This document shows, one piece after another, positions 19,795 through 33,231 of a DNA stretch of 64,000 nt (its first letter is position 1; the number at the start of each line of letters is the position of its first letter). Below the pieces are notes generated by a model. That model worked only from the letters and a program-made list of their open reading frames with translations. It searched no databases and had not been told where the DNA came from. A program made the translations under genes and the position numbers. The stretch is taken from assembly GCA_032622095.1 (NCBI GenBank), contig CP136064.1, forward strand, positions 276,979,614 through 277,043,613, read 5' to 3'. The stretch is from Siphonodentalium dalli. Taxonomy: Eukaryota > Mollusca > Scaphopoda > Gadilida > Siphonodentaliidae.

Positions 19795-22211
19795 AACCAC
19801 GCATCCACAGATCCGGTCATTTATTAGATGGTGAAACATGCATCCACAGCTCTGGTCATCTATATTATGGTCAACAATGCATCCAAGCTCTGGTCATTTA
19901 CTATATGGTGAACCATGCATCCACAGCTCTAGTCATTTATTATAAGGTGAACCAAGCATCTACAGCTCTGGTCATTTACTATATGGTGAACCATGCACCC
20001 AAAGCTCTGGTCATTTATTATGTGGTGAACTATGCATCCACAGCTCTGGTCATTTATTATATGGTGAACTATGCATCCACAGCTCTGGTCAATTATTATA
20101 TGGTGAACCATGCATCCACAGCTCTGGTCATTTATTATATGGTGAACCATGCATCGACAGCTCTGGTCATTTATTATATGGTGAACCATGCATCCACAGC
20201 TCTGGTCATTTATTATATGGTGAACCATGCATCCACAGCTCCGGTCATTTATTATATGGTGAACCATGCATCAACAGCTCTGGTCATTTATTATATGGTG
20301 AACCATACATCCACAGCTCTAGTCATGTATTATATGGTGAATCACGCATGCATCCACAGCTCAGGTCATTTATTATATGGTGAAACCACATGCATCCACA
20401 GCTCTGGTCATTTATTATATGGTGCACCATGCATCCACAGCTCTGGTCATTTATTATATGGTGAACCATGCATCCACCGCTCTGGTCACTTATTATATGG
20501 TGAACCATGCATCCACATCTCTGGTCATTTATAATGTGGTGAACCATGCATCCGCAGCTCTCGTCATTTATTATATGGTGAACCACATGCATCCACAGCT
20601 CTGGTCAATTATAATGTAGTGAACCATGCATCCGCAGCTCTCGTCATTTATTATATGGTGAACCATGCATCCGCAGCACTGGTCATTTATTATATGATGA
20701 ACCATACATCCGCAGCTCTGATCATTTATTATATGGTGAACCATACATCCACAGCACTAGTCATTTATTATATGGTGAACCATGAATCCGCAGCTCTGGT
20801 CTTTTATTATATGGTGAACCATGCATCCACAGCTCTATTCACTTATTATATGGTGAACCATGCATCCACAGCTCTGGTCATTTATTATATGGTGAACCAT
20901 GCATCCACAGCTCTATTCATTTATTATATGGTGAACCACTATATGGTGAACCACATGAATCCGCAAATCGGGTCAATTATTATATGGTGATCTACGCATT
21001 TACAGCTCTGGTCATTTATTATGTGGTGAACCATGCATTCAAAGCGTTGGTCATTTATTATATGGTGAACCATGCATCCACAGCTCTGGTCATTTATTAT
21101 ATGGTGAACCATGCATCCACATCTCTGGTCATTTATTATATGGTGAACCATGCATCCACAGATCTGGTCATTTATTATATGGTGAACCATGCATCCGCAG
21201 CTCTGGTCATTTATTATATGGTGAACCATGCATCCACAGCACTAGTCATTTATTATATGGTGAACCATGAATCCGCAGCTCTGGTCTTTTATTATATGGT
21301 GAACCATGCATCCACAGCTCTATTCACTTATTATATGGTGAACCATGTATCCACAGCTCTGGTCATTTATTATATGGTGAACCATGCATCCACAGCTCTA
21401 TTCATTTATTATATGGTGAACCATGCATCCACATCTCTGGTCATTTATTATATGGTGAACCATGCATCCACAGATCTGGTCATTTATTATATGGTGAATC
21501 ATGCATCCGCAGCTCTGGTCATTTATTATATGGTGAACCATGCATCGACAGCTCTGGTCATCTATTATATGGTGAACCATGCATCCACAGCTCTATTCAT
21601 TTATTATATGGTGAACGAGATGCATCCGCAGCTCTTGTCGTGTATTATATGGTGAACGACATGCATCCGCAGCTCTGGTTATTTATTATATGGTGAACCA
21701 TACATCCACAGCTCTAGTCATTTATTATATGGTGAACCATGCATCCGCAGCTCTGGTCATCTATTATATGGTGAACCATGCATCCACAGTTCTGGTCTTT
21801 TAGTATATGGTGAACCATGCATCCACAGCTCTTTTCGTTTATTATATCGTGAACCATGCATCCACAGCTCTTGTCATCTATTATATTGTGAACCACGCAT
21901 GCATCCACAGCTCTTGTTATTTATTATGTGGTGAACCATGCATCCGCAGCTCTGGTCCTTTATTATGTGGTGAACTATGAATCTACAGCTCTGGTAATTT
22001 AGTATTTGGTGAACCATGCATCCACAGCTCTATTCATTTATATGGTGAACCATGCATCCACAGATCTGGTCATTTATTATATGGTGAACTATGCATCCAC
22101 AGCTCTGGTCATCTATTATATGGTGAATCATGCATCCACAGCTCTGGTCTTCTATTATATGGTGAACCATGCATCCACAGCTCTTGTCATTTATTATATG
22201 GTGAACCACCC
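19795..22211. repeat. 39-bp satellite, block 2
   Basis: About 62 units. Variant units (CTATTCACTTATTATATGG, ATCTCTGG, CTGGTCTTTTATTATATGG) recur in the same order about 460 bp apart (compare 20790-20930 with 21260-21410), showing a higher-order repeat. Confidence 0.95.
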
Positions 22212-22399
22212 TAGGGCTTCACGGTTTTATTTTTAATACTGTGTAGTCGTTATTGGATTACGTGAATAGTTGGTATATCGCCGCAAACTATATTTTCTTC
22301 TTTTAGTCGGTTTTACGACAGCAAACGTCAAATAACTTGATATAATCCGAGGAAATAATGCGTGCTTGTAAGTAATGAACGAGAACGAGAACCAGCGAG
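22212..22399. mobile_element. hAT-type element, copy 2, left part
   Basis: TAGGGCTTCACGG at 22212 and ~185 bp closely similar to copy 1. It is interrupted at 22400 by the Gypsy LTR, and the rest is at 34648-35271. The flanking 8 bp are AACCACCC here and AACCAGGC on the right, each one base from the AACCACGC of copy 1. Confidence 0.9.
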
Positions 22400-22887
22400 T
22401 GTGACATAACGCCATATACAATTGCCCATACCCCATTATAATCTCACAAATTGATTCAAACTATACGAATGTCCCAATATATAGAACCCCAAACTCAAAT
22501 ATTCGTGTTCGGTTCTTAACGAAACCTCACACGTCTTACTCCCAGCGAAGACATACACACAATGAAGATGGCTCCCAAATATGGTCAAGGGAAATGACCA
22601 TAACGGCGGAACCAATTCCGATGTGTATTGCCAAACGCCTCATCTAATATGCATCCCAAATAGTATATAAGAAACAGCCACATCCCATCACATCATGCTT
22701 TCACTAGACTCGTCTCATCTCGAGGTTCGTACACCTCTTCAGGCATCACCCACACCAGGCATCACCCATTCGGGGACCTTACTTCGCGGCGACTTGATTA
22801 TCACTTTTGTATACACTGCTTGTATCTTATTCACGACGTAATAAAGACTTGTACCTATATATATATCTATGTGTTCATTACCTCACA
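22400..22887 (+). repeat. 5' LTR
   Basis: 488 bp, begins TGTGACATAACG and ends CCTCACA (TGTGA...TCACA inverted ends). A TATA-like TAGTATATAAG is at 22661-22671 and an AATAAA signal at 22840-22845. Confidence 0.95.
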
Positions 22888-22896
22888 TTGTATTAA

Positions 22897-22909
22897 TGGT
22901 ACCGTGAAC
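22897..22909 (+). promoter_or_regulatory. possible primer binding site
   Basis: TGGTACCGTGAAC lies 9 bases after the 5' LTR and starts TGG, as tRNA 3' ends require. The tRNA is not identified. Confidence 0.35.
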
Positions 22910-23618
22910 AGTTCTACGTCTCACCACACAACTTGAAGTCTCGGCCACTAAACGATCACTACAAAGCAGAAACAATCTCAAACCACTACTCAACCACGGG
23001 GATACAGCCTTACACACCAGCCACGTAGAGACAGCCTTACACACTAGACCACTGCATCGGACAATCACAACTCAACCCTCTGGGCACACAGGACCGCATA
23101 CCATACTCATCTGATATCGACGACCCAACCCTTTGGACACACAGGACCGCATACCATACCTTTCTGATATAGACGAATCAACCTTTTGGACACGTTGTTT
23201 TCCTACGACCAGCTCACATCGTGTATCCAGCTAGAAACATTACTCACGCCTCTTACAGACCAGATCCAGCTCCACATAAACATTAACATCCGATTTGGAC
23301 ACCCTTCTGTTTCCAATAAACACTACAAGAACAATCTCTACATCGCCTACCCATTCATCATCACAGATTCGTGCACATTATTCATCTTGGAAATTGGTGA
23401 GTCCAATTACAAATCAAATTAGCACCATTGACGGCCACAATCATTGATATGCAAGATCTCATTGGACATACGAATCTCAAAAGCATAGAGTCTATAATTC
23501 ACAGCTGCAGCCCATTAATCATTACCCCACGCTCCCATCACAGTGTCAAAGACAACGATATCTTAATTACCGCAGGCCTGCCAAACATACCACCAACTGC
23601 AATAACAGGTGTCCTCCT
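22910..23618 (+). other. leader of Gypsy element; gag not recognisable
   Basis: Contains about 2.5 tandem units (~57 bp, ACACAGGACCGCATACCATAC) at 23077-23190 and two short frames (23186-23422, 23428-23622) without capsid or zinc-knuckle motifs. The space is too short for a usual gag. Confidence 0.6.
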
Positions 23619-24365
23619 ATGAAACCCAAATTTCATAATATTCCCAATAAGCCTATTTTATCTCTTCTAGACTTAAAGTTTCCTTCTCAATTTAAAACCG
23701 TGAATAGCCTTGAAAAACCAACGCGCCAACAAATTACTAATTCTCAATCATCAACAAAAAGAAATTCAACACGCACCAATTCTCGCGAATCACATTCCAA
23801 TATTGCAATTAACCCTGTAATGCCACCGTTAAAACCCATACGACATACAATACCAGTACTTAAATATCCAAGTGATATGACAGATGGTGCTCTAAACCAA
23901 ACACCATGCTCAACTATCATTAAAATACACAAACAACGCATTCGTTCACTATTAGATTCGGGAGCAACCACCAGTTGCTTGAAATACGATATTTATAGAT
24001 CCATACCAAATCGGCCACCTTTAATTAAAGAACATGTGTTACTCACATCAGCCGATGGAACACCAATGAAAGTTTTTGGATCCACACATCTCACATTTAG
24101 AATCGGAAAACTCATTCTTTCACACAAATTTGTCATATGTGCAACCCTATCACGTCCGGGTATTTTAGGGCGCGACTTTATGAAACAACACGGTATTAGA
24201 CTTTACCTTGATTTAGAAAAAATTCAGAATTCAGAATCAATTATACCAATGTTAAGGGACGGTCACATTGCATCACTTATCCGATCAACAAATAACGTTT
24301 CATTATCACCCCCACTCATGTGCAATCATAACAGGCAGACTCATAGGACCAAATACTATGTTTAA
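23619..24365 (+). pseudogene. Gypsy protease region
   Basis: Aspartic protease with active site LLDSGATTS (residues 111-119 from the ATG at 23619) and C-terminal motif ILGRDF (182-187). In Gypsy elements this enzyme cleaves the Gag-Pol polyprotein. The frame ends at 24365 and the region between protease and RT continues in another frame from ~24268, so there is at least one indel. The ATG is not necessarily a real start, as the domain is normally made as part of Gag-Pol. Confidence 0.85.
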
Positions 24366-24723
24366 CACACCTATAATCCGAATAGGCAAAAGTAACATGT
24401 CCATTTTTGAACAGGAACCCAATGTACATGTAAACGACACGATAGCAGATGCAACTAATCAAAATATTTGCGTCATGATAGAAAATCAATCCGCCTCACA
24501 TATGTCGATTAGGAAAGGTCGTATAATAGCACAAGCATTTGGCATTCAAGAGCAAATGTTATGCAGGACATCCGATGAGGAAAACATTAACTCATCTCCA
24601 CCAACCAACCACAGTATCAACACCATAGGTGACCGGCAAGACCCTCCAATCACCAAGACTCAACATATATCTATCGATGATATTGTGCACCTCAACACCT
24701 TAAACAGCAAATATTGCAACTAG
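24268..24723 (+). pseudogene. Gypsy protease-RT connecting region
   Basis: A 151-codon frame with the pattern ICVMIENQSASHMSIRKGRIIAQ (I-x-N-x-S...KGxxIA), usual between protease and reverse transcriptase in Gypsy pol. It ends in TAG at 24721-24723, and the RT continues from about 24789 in another frame. Confidence 0.7.
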
Positions 24724-24788
24724 TATCACACTATCCTGATGTTTTTACAAATGACATAAACAAGGTAGGATATTGACCAAAAATTAAA

Positions 24789-25599
24789 ATGAAAATCGAC
24801 CTCAAACCAAATACTTTACCTATTTTTTGCAAAAAATACCCAACACCGCTTAACAAACAACGGATTATGGCTGCCGAGACTAAAAAATTATTAGATGCAT
24901 ACATCATTAAACCCACTGCCCATTCCTCGTGGGGATTTCCCAGTCTCCTCATCCGCAAATCCACACCCAACCCTGACGGTACCCCTAATTACCGATTGGT
25001 GATCGATCTGAAAAAACTCAATGATGTTTCCATTCCATTAAAATTGTCTATGCCTAGTTTTACAGAAATATCGTCCAAGTTACTCGGCTCAACTATTTTC
25101 AGTATCTTTGATTTATCAAATGCCTACCATGTTATAGGAGTTGAACCCGAACTTGTTCCCATTCTAACTATGAATACGTCGGAAGGTCAATACAGCTATC
25201 AAAGAGCTCCGATGGGATGTCTCGAGCTCAGGGTATTTTTTAAAACTCATGAATATGGCCCTCCATGACCTCCCATTTGTAGAAGGTTTTGTTGATGATC
25301 TGATCTGTCATAGTTCCGATCCTCTAATGCATATACAACAGCTCACAAAATTATTTGACAGACTCAGGGAATACGGCTTAATAGTTAAACTATCAAAATC
25401 TAAATTTTGCCAACAACAAGTCAAATTTTTAGGACATATTATTTCCGACAAGGGTACATCCCCTGATCCTGAAAAGATTTCAATTATCAAGTCTCTACCA
25501 CCTCTGAAATCAGTTAAAGAAGTCCACAGATTACTTGGAATTCTTAATTTTTACAGATCATATATTCTCCTACTTTCGCATCCACGGCATTGCCTTTAA
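24789..25599 (+). pseudogene. Gypsy reverse transcriptase (two frames)
   Basis: NYRLVIDLKKLN and FSIFDLSNAYHVIGV (motif A, first catalytic Asp) are in the frame 24789-25268. QRAPMG begins motif B, then an indel at about 25225-25255 moves the frame, and FVEGFVDDLI (catalytic Asp pair), VKFLGHIIS and LLGILNFYRSYI follow in 25249-25599. Most motifs are intact, so the enzyme was recently functional or the break is technical. A second shift near 25590 leads into RNase H. Confidence 0.9.
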
Positions 25600-26384
25600 T
25601 CAAACTCACAGCTAAATATGCTAAATTCGTGAGGGATGCGCCATGCCAAACAGCGTTTGACACACTTAAAGAAAGCTTAGCAACTGCCCCTATTTTAGCT
25701 TATCCAAATCCCGACAAACTTTTCATTCTCACAGTTGATGCATCTATCCATAGTATCGGTGCAATCCTATCACAATATGCTAATAGCCAAGATGATAAAC
25801 ACGTTGAACTACCAATCGCATTCGCCAGTAAAAAACTTAACAAATCACAAAGGAATTATTCTGTCACGGAAAAAGAAGCATTCGCTATATACACGTTTGC
25901 AAGGCAATTTAAATTTTACTTACAGGGCTCCCAAGTAGAGATTAAAACAGATCACTTACCCCTCATCCACATGTTTAAAAAACAGGATCTGATAAACACA
26001 AAAATTCAAAAATGGTTTTTGGAAATATCAGCATTGAACCCAAAAATTACTTATATTAAAGGCACGAACAATGTTACGGCCGATTTTTGCAGTCGTATAA
26101 ACCCCGACACACACCCGTGCATCAATTTTTGTACAGATAGCGACCAAAATCCACCCACCAATCCCCTTGTACATGATGTTAATATCCTTGACATGAAAGA
26201 TATTCAAGAATTTTCAAAACGAAACAAACAAACAAAAAAGAAGACGAATACTGTATCAGAAGTTGATCTTGAGGACAGCCCGGTCCTTCCTCCCATAACT
26301 AACATAAGAGATGAACAATCAGCAGACCACACAATCACCGAGATTATCAAACAATGCAATCAACAAATATACCCGAAAAATTAG
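25590..26384 (+). pseudogene. Gypsy RNase H region
   Basis: PLIKLTAKYAKFV and AFDTLKESLATAPIL lead into RNase H: LTVDASIHSIGAILSQ (first Asp), NYSVTEKEAFAIY (Glu) and IKTDHLPLIHMF (Asp), then the ADFCSR tether. The frame ends in TAG at 26382-26384, before the integrase zinc-binding part. This domain removes RNA from the RNA-DNA hybrid during reverse transcription. Confidence 0.9.
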
Positions 26385-26490
26385 CAAAAACTTTATTCTT
26401 AAAGATAGTATCCTTCACTATATATCAATATACAATGACATACCTAAATTAAGAATATACATAACGGACAAAATAGCACAATAAATCATA

Positions 26491-27623
26491 TCACAATATC
26501 ACAGTCTCGGACATAGAGCGGTACAATCGCTCTATGCGACCATACAAAACAGATATTACACACCCCAGTTGTTTGCAAAAATTGTCACATACATAAACAA
26601 TTGTCTTACATGCCGACAACGAAATGCTTACAATCCAAAAATCCCGCTTCAACCAATCACTGCCCAATCGAGACCAGGACAACTAATTGCCATCGATCTT
26701 ATGGGACCATTTTCCCCCAAAACACAATCAGGAAATAGATTTATATTAACTATTATTGATCAGTTTTCATTACATACTTTAGCATACGCATTACCTAACA
26801 AAATGGTTGATACAATTTTAGAAAGATTGAACTCAGAGTATTTCACTCTATTTGGCTATGCTGAATCAATTTTAACGGACAACGGCTCCGAATTTGCAAA
26901 CTCAACCTTCACTGAATTTTGTAAATATTACCATATCCAACACCGTCTCACAAGCTTCTATAATCCGCAGTCCAATGGAAAAAGTGAACGATCGCATAGA
27001 AGTTTAGCATCAATCATTTAAAAAATCACCCAAGCAAATGTAGAAAATTGGGACCTATATCTAAATTATGCATCACAAGCAATGAACTTCTATTGTTCCA
27101 GTGTACATACACATTCACCATTTTTTCTGACTTTTTTTAGAGAACCACAGATAAGCATAGACCGAATTTAAACACACATAGAAAAGTATTTAGGAGATGA
27201 TTTTTAGCCACCACGCTTCAAAATCAACACATTATTTTTAAAGCTACAAAATCTCATCTCGAAACAGCCTCTCGCAACCACAAACAGAACAGAGGTGGAT
27301 CTATTCCAACCTTTAAAATAGGCCAATCCGTCTATTACAAAATCCACCAACCAAATCACAAATTTTCATTTAAATATGAGCCGTTTTGGCGCATCTTAAA
27401 ACAAACAGGCCCCATATCTTACATATTAAGACATGACCTGTCTGCAAAATTAACAAAATCACACGCTAAACACATCAAACCATCCCCTGTTAATTGGCCT
27501 ACACCTCAACGGCCCACTCATTTAAAGAATAAACGACATAATCGATTTGCATTTCCACCGAGTGAAACCGATATTGATAGTAATAACTCTCAATCTACTT
27601 TAGAATCAGACGATGACAATTAA
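26491..27623 (+). pseudogene. Gypsy integrase with GPY-type C-terminus
   Basis: A zinc-binding remnant (HRAVQSLYA... and CLTCRQRN near 26505-26630) precedes the catalytic core: AIDLMGPF (Asp), LTDNGSEF (Asp) and NGKSERSHR (Glu). A TAA (27019-27021) follows SLASII in frame, then readable sequence continues with more breaks to a C-terminal YEPFWRIL...GPISYILR stretch and an acidic end (ESDDDN) with TAA at 27621-27623. The DDE triad is present, but the stop separates it from the C-terminal domain. Confidence 0.88.
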
Positions 27624-27626
27624 ACA

Positions 27627-28056
27627 ATGACAATTAAACGCGCTCAACTTGAGCGATCAAACACAGATGACAGCTCTTCAATACCATTGGCTGAACTGGC
27701 CAACAGACTCATGGCTTCGAAGCATTTTAATAAGACAGACAACCATTCACCCCCGCAATTTTTGTCCAGCGACCATTATCATAAAACACAAAATAATTAC
27801 GACAGACAATTCTTACAATACTGCATCAGACACAATGTCGAGTCGGGCATCCAAAAAACGCGGCCGGCATAGTAAATTATATACACCGAATGCCAAACAC
27901 ATGCCACAAGATTCATCGCTAGCTAATCTCCAATCTACCTCATCCAATAATTCCCACTCATTTAGCAGCCGTTCAAATGATACAAAGAATTGGTCAAACG
28001 AAAGTACGGAAACATATGATTTATATCAGATGACAACTGATATCGAACATTCATAA
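27627..28056 (+). pseudogene. small ORF after integrase, frame broken
   Basis: From ATG 27627 one frame reads protein-like (LAELANRLMASKHFNK) to 27872. Sequence rich in basic and then Ser/Asn residues continues in the frame of 27649-28056 (SRASKKRGRHSK). I do not recognise the product. It could be an accessory protein of this Gypsy lineage or a displaced remnant. Confidence 0.4.
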
Positions 28057-28163
28057 TCATGTATCAAAATACTTCTCAACAACATCACGTATTCAAAACT
28101 CACATACTCAACCATTATTCCCACAACTAATAACCATTAGTCAAGTATCTCATAACGCGCAGA

Positions 28164-28188
28164 CCCCCCCCCCCCCCCCCCCCCCCCC
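28164..28188. repeat. poly-C run (25 bases)
   Basis: Longest C homopolymer in the window. Shorter ones are at 43663-43675, 45600-45616 and 52778-52790. Confidence 0.95.
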
Positions 28189-29343
28189 ACATGCAAAAAT
28201 GTCAAATATCCAACGAACCTACCGCTGCAGTAGCGCCCTTTATATATTAGGCGCAATCACGTGCTTAATATATTAAACACAATTATACGAGACATTCATC
28301 ATATACATATATCATCCCTATCACCACGAATTAGTTGCGTTATTATGCAAACTAACTTCAAAACACAACATTCGGCAAACATTTAGCCACCCATGACACA
28401 TAGCCATATCATGCAGTTTGAATGCGATACGAGGCATCACATATCTAGATATAACTTATAATATGGTAACTTCAATACTTCACAATCACTATTGTTAGAT
28501 AGTGTACATGATTGTTATTAGCATTATATAAAACATGTTTTATTTACAAAGGCAGAAAAAACGACACCTCCCCTACCCCCTTATATTTAGAGAGACACAC
28601 TGTCATCTCACAATATGGGCTTGCCAAAGAGCGAAAATCGTGACGATGCCTGGTGCATGGTCAATTAGCATATAGATCCACCAGGGCACTATCTCGCTTC
28701 CCAAAATTCAATTATCGATAACAGGTGTACGTTGGGTCATCATCGACTCAAGCCTCGAAGCAATTAAACCCAATTAGCATGTAATATAGATCCTATGTAT
28801 ATATATAATGACTGACAATCAGCGTCTTTGTCCAATCGATTACGCACGGCTCGTGCCATTCTGTCAATCACTGCTTTTGGCATCTCTGCCACCATCGCGT
28901 TCTAAATACTAATGGGGTTTCCATATGGCAAACTCCTGTTGGTCTGAAGTCATAACTTCAAAAGTATATACAGACAAATATCTCAGAAGAAACTAATTGT
29001 GAATTCTGAATTATCTACTATCACTTACAATATTATATATCCGCATTCGCGATATGCTTTCAATTCGAGTATATATATACATATATCGATGAAAATTATG
29101 GAAATCAGCAACTCAGTTACGTCTTCATTGCTTCTAATATGCTTGACTCAATAATATAATCAGCGACATAGCACACGCACGGCCGCAAAGCACACGCATA
29201 TATATCAAGCACAGTCCCATATACATCTAGATGCCACATCGTATACATACCCCCCAACGCCGCAAGACACTATTATTATATAGTATGTGATACAATAATC
29301 ACGGCATTTCTCCGTCAACATCACTTCCCCAAACCGGCAAAAA

Positions 29344-29646
29344 CGCTCTTTATCATAGAGTGATTGGTATTAAACCCACGGCATTTCCCCCATCAATGAC
29401 ACCTTCTCACAATCCCCATGTGCACGTCATTTTATTGACATTCGTCCAAATTATTTGATGTCATAAACCACAAAGAATCGCCAAATAACGCTCTTTATTA
29501 TAGAACGATTGGTACAGAAACCACGGCATTTCCACCATCATCAATACCTCTTCCATTTCCCACCTCATTCGTCACAGGCATTTGCCGACATTATTTTAAG
29601 CCATGAAACCCCGAAACAAACATATAACGCTCTTTATTATAGAGCG
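29344..29646. repeat. three spaced CGCTCTTTATTATAGAGCG hairpins
   Basis: Hairpins at 29344-29362, 29489-29507 and 29628-29646, each followed by GATTGGTA- or ATATTA-type sequence and ACGGCATTTC-like text, so this is a ~143-bp tandem repeat with a conserved hairpin. Confidence 0.8.
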
Positions 29647-30168
29647 TATATTATCTCAATCCCGACATCTCTCCCATATTCAATAAGTTCCCCTAAATTC
29701 TCCGGAACAACTAAAACCATATTTATTTGAACGAACAAACGCTCTCAAGCAATATTTCTTCGCGCCATCTACAAATAAAGTCCACTTATAAATTAACACA
29801 CTAAACATCATTTAATAATCAGATTATAACTCAAAGCTAGCAAGTCCAGTGTGCACTATGCGCAAGTGTACTTATGGAATTTCGTATCGGATAAAGCCCA
29901 GAAGGTGTTATATTTAATATTAAGAGATTGATCACCTCTTAAAACATAACACGCATAGAGATAGCGACATGCGGAAAAAACTTGCTTCCCTCAACAACAA
30001 AAAATAAATACAATAAAAATAGGTTACACCAGGTATCATATCAATAAATAGGAAGCTTGCAACATAAACTAATAACATAAACAAAAACAACATTATCCAG
30101 CAAATTTATCTTCCTCACAACATAACTAAAATTACCCATAATTATTCATGAACTCTTTCAACCCGGTA

Positions 30169-30227
30169 GCCCGCTAAAGCGGGCACGACGTAATTTACGT
30201 TCATCCCGGTAGCCCGCTTTAGCGGGC
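30169..30227. repeat. paired GCCCGC-TAAA/TTTA-GCGGGC hairpins
   Basis: GCCCGCTAAAGCGGGC at 30169-30184 and its reverse complement GCCCGCTTTAGCGGGC at 30212-30227, each preceded by CCGGTA. ACGTAATTTACGT, another near-palindrome, lies between them. Confidence 0.9.
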
Positions 30228-32415
30228 AGAGCGCAATTGTCGGGAATAATACAATATTTCCAGAGATATACAAATGGTTTTATTGGTTAGCGACTTGTAT
30301 AGCCGTTGGGTGATATTCGGTATCAATACTGATGTATTGGTCCGCACGAATACCTAACATGTACGCCATTAATTGGATTTCCAGGCCTAAATATAGACAG
30401 CACCTGTATGACGTCACGATTATTATTTTGGGTTTTCTAAAAATCGATGACGCAATACTGCCACAGGTGTGGTGTTTTGGGTCACATTTCGATTTTGGTT
30501 TATTGTTTGTCATAAAAACATACCGATAACATTATTATTATTACGTTAATGAAATAAAGAAGATAATGCTGACCTTTATAACGATGTTTTAGTTGTAGTA
30601 TCCGTCTAATGTCTCCTATTTTCGACGCAATATTACGGAAATCACCGTGCCGCACAACGGTGCGACTTTAATAATAATAGCCGCACATGCATATTATAAA
30701 CATAACATTGACATTCATAATCATTTTCGGAATCCGATCAGGACATTGGCAGTTGTTTTATTTGGAATGTTACACATAATTCCTCACCATGCTGACAAGT
30801 AAATCCCTGTGGTCTAAACTTGCTAACTGTGGGAGTATATGTCTGTTTCGATCAAATAGCGTCTTTTGGGCATGTTAGCTATAGGTTAGTACTGGTCTGC
30901 GCTTGCCTTTGATGAAGCAATTATGTCCAATGATTGGCATAACATTTGAAATCATGCAGTGTACATGTATCATATCACAACAACGTGTATACACCACACT
31001 TGCAAAGAATGACACATACATGTATGTATTTGTGGAAAACATTGATATGCGAAGTTGATATCCCAGATACAGGCGATACATGCGAGAATAGCATATATTG
31101 GGGTCCAATGTCCCTTCTCTGTTCCCACATGCACACACCTGATATATCATTAGGAAGTGACGACCCCACCTGGTATATAACACAAAGTGAAGGTAACTTG
31201 TTAACGATCATAAAACATGCAGTTTGCCATACCCGACATCGCTCTAAAGCTAGTGTTGCAGCAATACACCAGGGACACATAATTGTACTTAGGCAAGCTG
31301 ATAATCCAGGGTTCTTGGATATCCATATCTGTATATTCAGGGATGAAAGAGTTAAAACTCAAATAACCCTATCTGGATGAAACAATTCACCAAGGTTTAC
31401 GACCTCACAAGTATATCATAATGTCAAACTCAAGCGACCCACACAAACCAATTATTATGACAAGGACACCGATAGGTGAACCTTCCATAACGGTTTAGTA
31501 CTCCCGCCACACCCCTCCCCCACACACCACATATCTAGTGAGATACAATTCCCAATCCAATTCCCATAACACCCGAATGCCCCTCCACAAGAAAATCTCC
31601 AAATATAACGTACATGTTAAACGGCCAATCAAGGCCTAATTAACTTAACATGTAACCTATAATACACGACAAACGTGCGTACACAGTTACCATAAAATCC
31701 TCATATACTATTCCCCATCCATTTCCCATAACACACGAACGCCCTTCCACAAGAAAATCTCCAAATATAATGTACATGTTAACGGCCAATCAAGGCCTAA
31801 TTAAATTAACATGTGACATACAAAACACGACAAACGTGTCACACAATTACCCATAACCCATCGTACACCCCACCCATAATAACCAAAGCCGCATGATAGT
31901 GCGCGCTAATACATATACATGTGCAAGACTAAAATTAACCTGACTAGCATGTATGTGTAAATCACAATATATCCCCCAACACGACTACATCGTATACATA
32001 CCCCCACTCCCCCCACCGCCCAAGATAACCAACGGCGCATGATAGTGCGCACTGAAAATATTATCATCACGCTGTAGATAGAACCGGTATTTCACGCGTC
32101 AATTGCACTCCTCTAATACTATACAATCACCCATGTATTTTAAATAAATTACCATATTGTAGAATTCAAAAAAATTTGATCGCCACATCACATAATCATA
32201 ACTGCCTACTGAACATATTCACCAATGATACAAACATACTGCCATAAATTGCCCCAATAGCCATATATCCTCAGTATAACTTACCATCTGCTATTAAACT
32301 CGCAGCATGTACATGGCTTATAACAACAACGAAAGCTCACACATTTACAGTAAACTGTCATCACAATCTTCTAAGACAATGACCGTATAGAATCACAATA
32401 TTACCCCCTGTCGCC

Positions 32416-32996
32416 ATGATAACTTTACCACCAAGGTGCATAGCTACATCAGCCAGCATCAAATTAATTGCATTCACAACTTTGAACTCATCAAACATCA
32501 CCATCAAGACACAAATAACTCAATTACAATCAACTATTGAATTACATAAATTGCCACAATGGAAGCCATTATTTTCCCAAATTCATAACTTGCCCCCTCA
32601 AGTATCGATTCCAAAGAAGTTACCCCCCATGAAGCAACTGTCCTTATATGACTTTCTCCAACAGTCACTTCCCTGCAACCCATCAAACAAAACCAAAAAC
32701 ACGATTACTACCAAATCATTATTCCTGCTGTCATTACATTCATATTAATTTTACTGATTGCCATCTCAAGTCGCAAATACATTATTCAGTGTATTACGAA
32801 AATTTCCCAATATCAGACTCAACGCAATCACAACACGAGACGAATTAAAATCGCTAAGCGACGCAATAAATTTAACCAAATGATAAATGGAACTGACATG
32901 CAACTTCGTCACAGACATACCCCACCATTACCCAATAAAGCTACGAAAGATATTCATTTATCTCCAGCTAAACAACCTCAAGTAGAAAGCACATAA
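32416..32996 (+). pseudogene. possible env-like remnant with membrane anchor
   Basis: A 110-codon frame (32416-32748) carries NSSN/NIT glycosylation-type sites. In another frame, from about 32697 to TAA at 32994-32996, a hydrophobic segment (IIPAVITFILILLIAISS, from 32718) is followed by a basic tail of ~70 residues rich in Arg/Lys. Position after pol and before the 3' LTR, with one membrane span and a cytoplasmic basic tail, is what the end of a retroviral-type envelope looks like. No fusion peptide or furin site is seen, so this is an inference. The gene is frameshifted and lacks its front part. Confidence 0.45.
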
Positions 32997-33231
32997 GAAG
33001 ATTTGACATTTCCCAAAAAAAAAAAACACCCGCGAGATGTTGATGATGAATTAGCCACATTACGACATATGAAAATTATAAAAACTCACGCTTCCATCCA
33101 TAACCCACCCCTCAATCTCTATTGATCATTTTATCAATAATACCATTTTTTTCTATAAGGGGCACAAACCCATAGACAAATTATAATTTCGTTACTGCAC
33201 ACACACCCCGACAGCTGTATATACTAACGCC

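Larger units (their letters stand above)
28190..32415. other. long non-coding part of the Gypsy element
   Basis: G-poor sequence with internal tandem duplications (31549-31845, period ~161) and several hairpins. A 144-codon frame at 30946-31380 has no recognisable family. No other gene is supported. Confidence 0.5.

Noticed and set aside
18577-22211. Regular repeats that could suggest a CRISPR array
   Set aside because: Units are contiguous 39-bp satellite copies without unique spacers or cas genes, in eukaryotic transposon-rich DNA.
30946-31380. 144-codon frame in the Gypsy 3' region
   Set aside because: Overlapped by equally long minus frames and no motif recognised.
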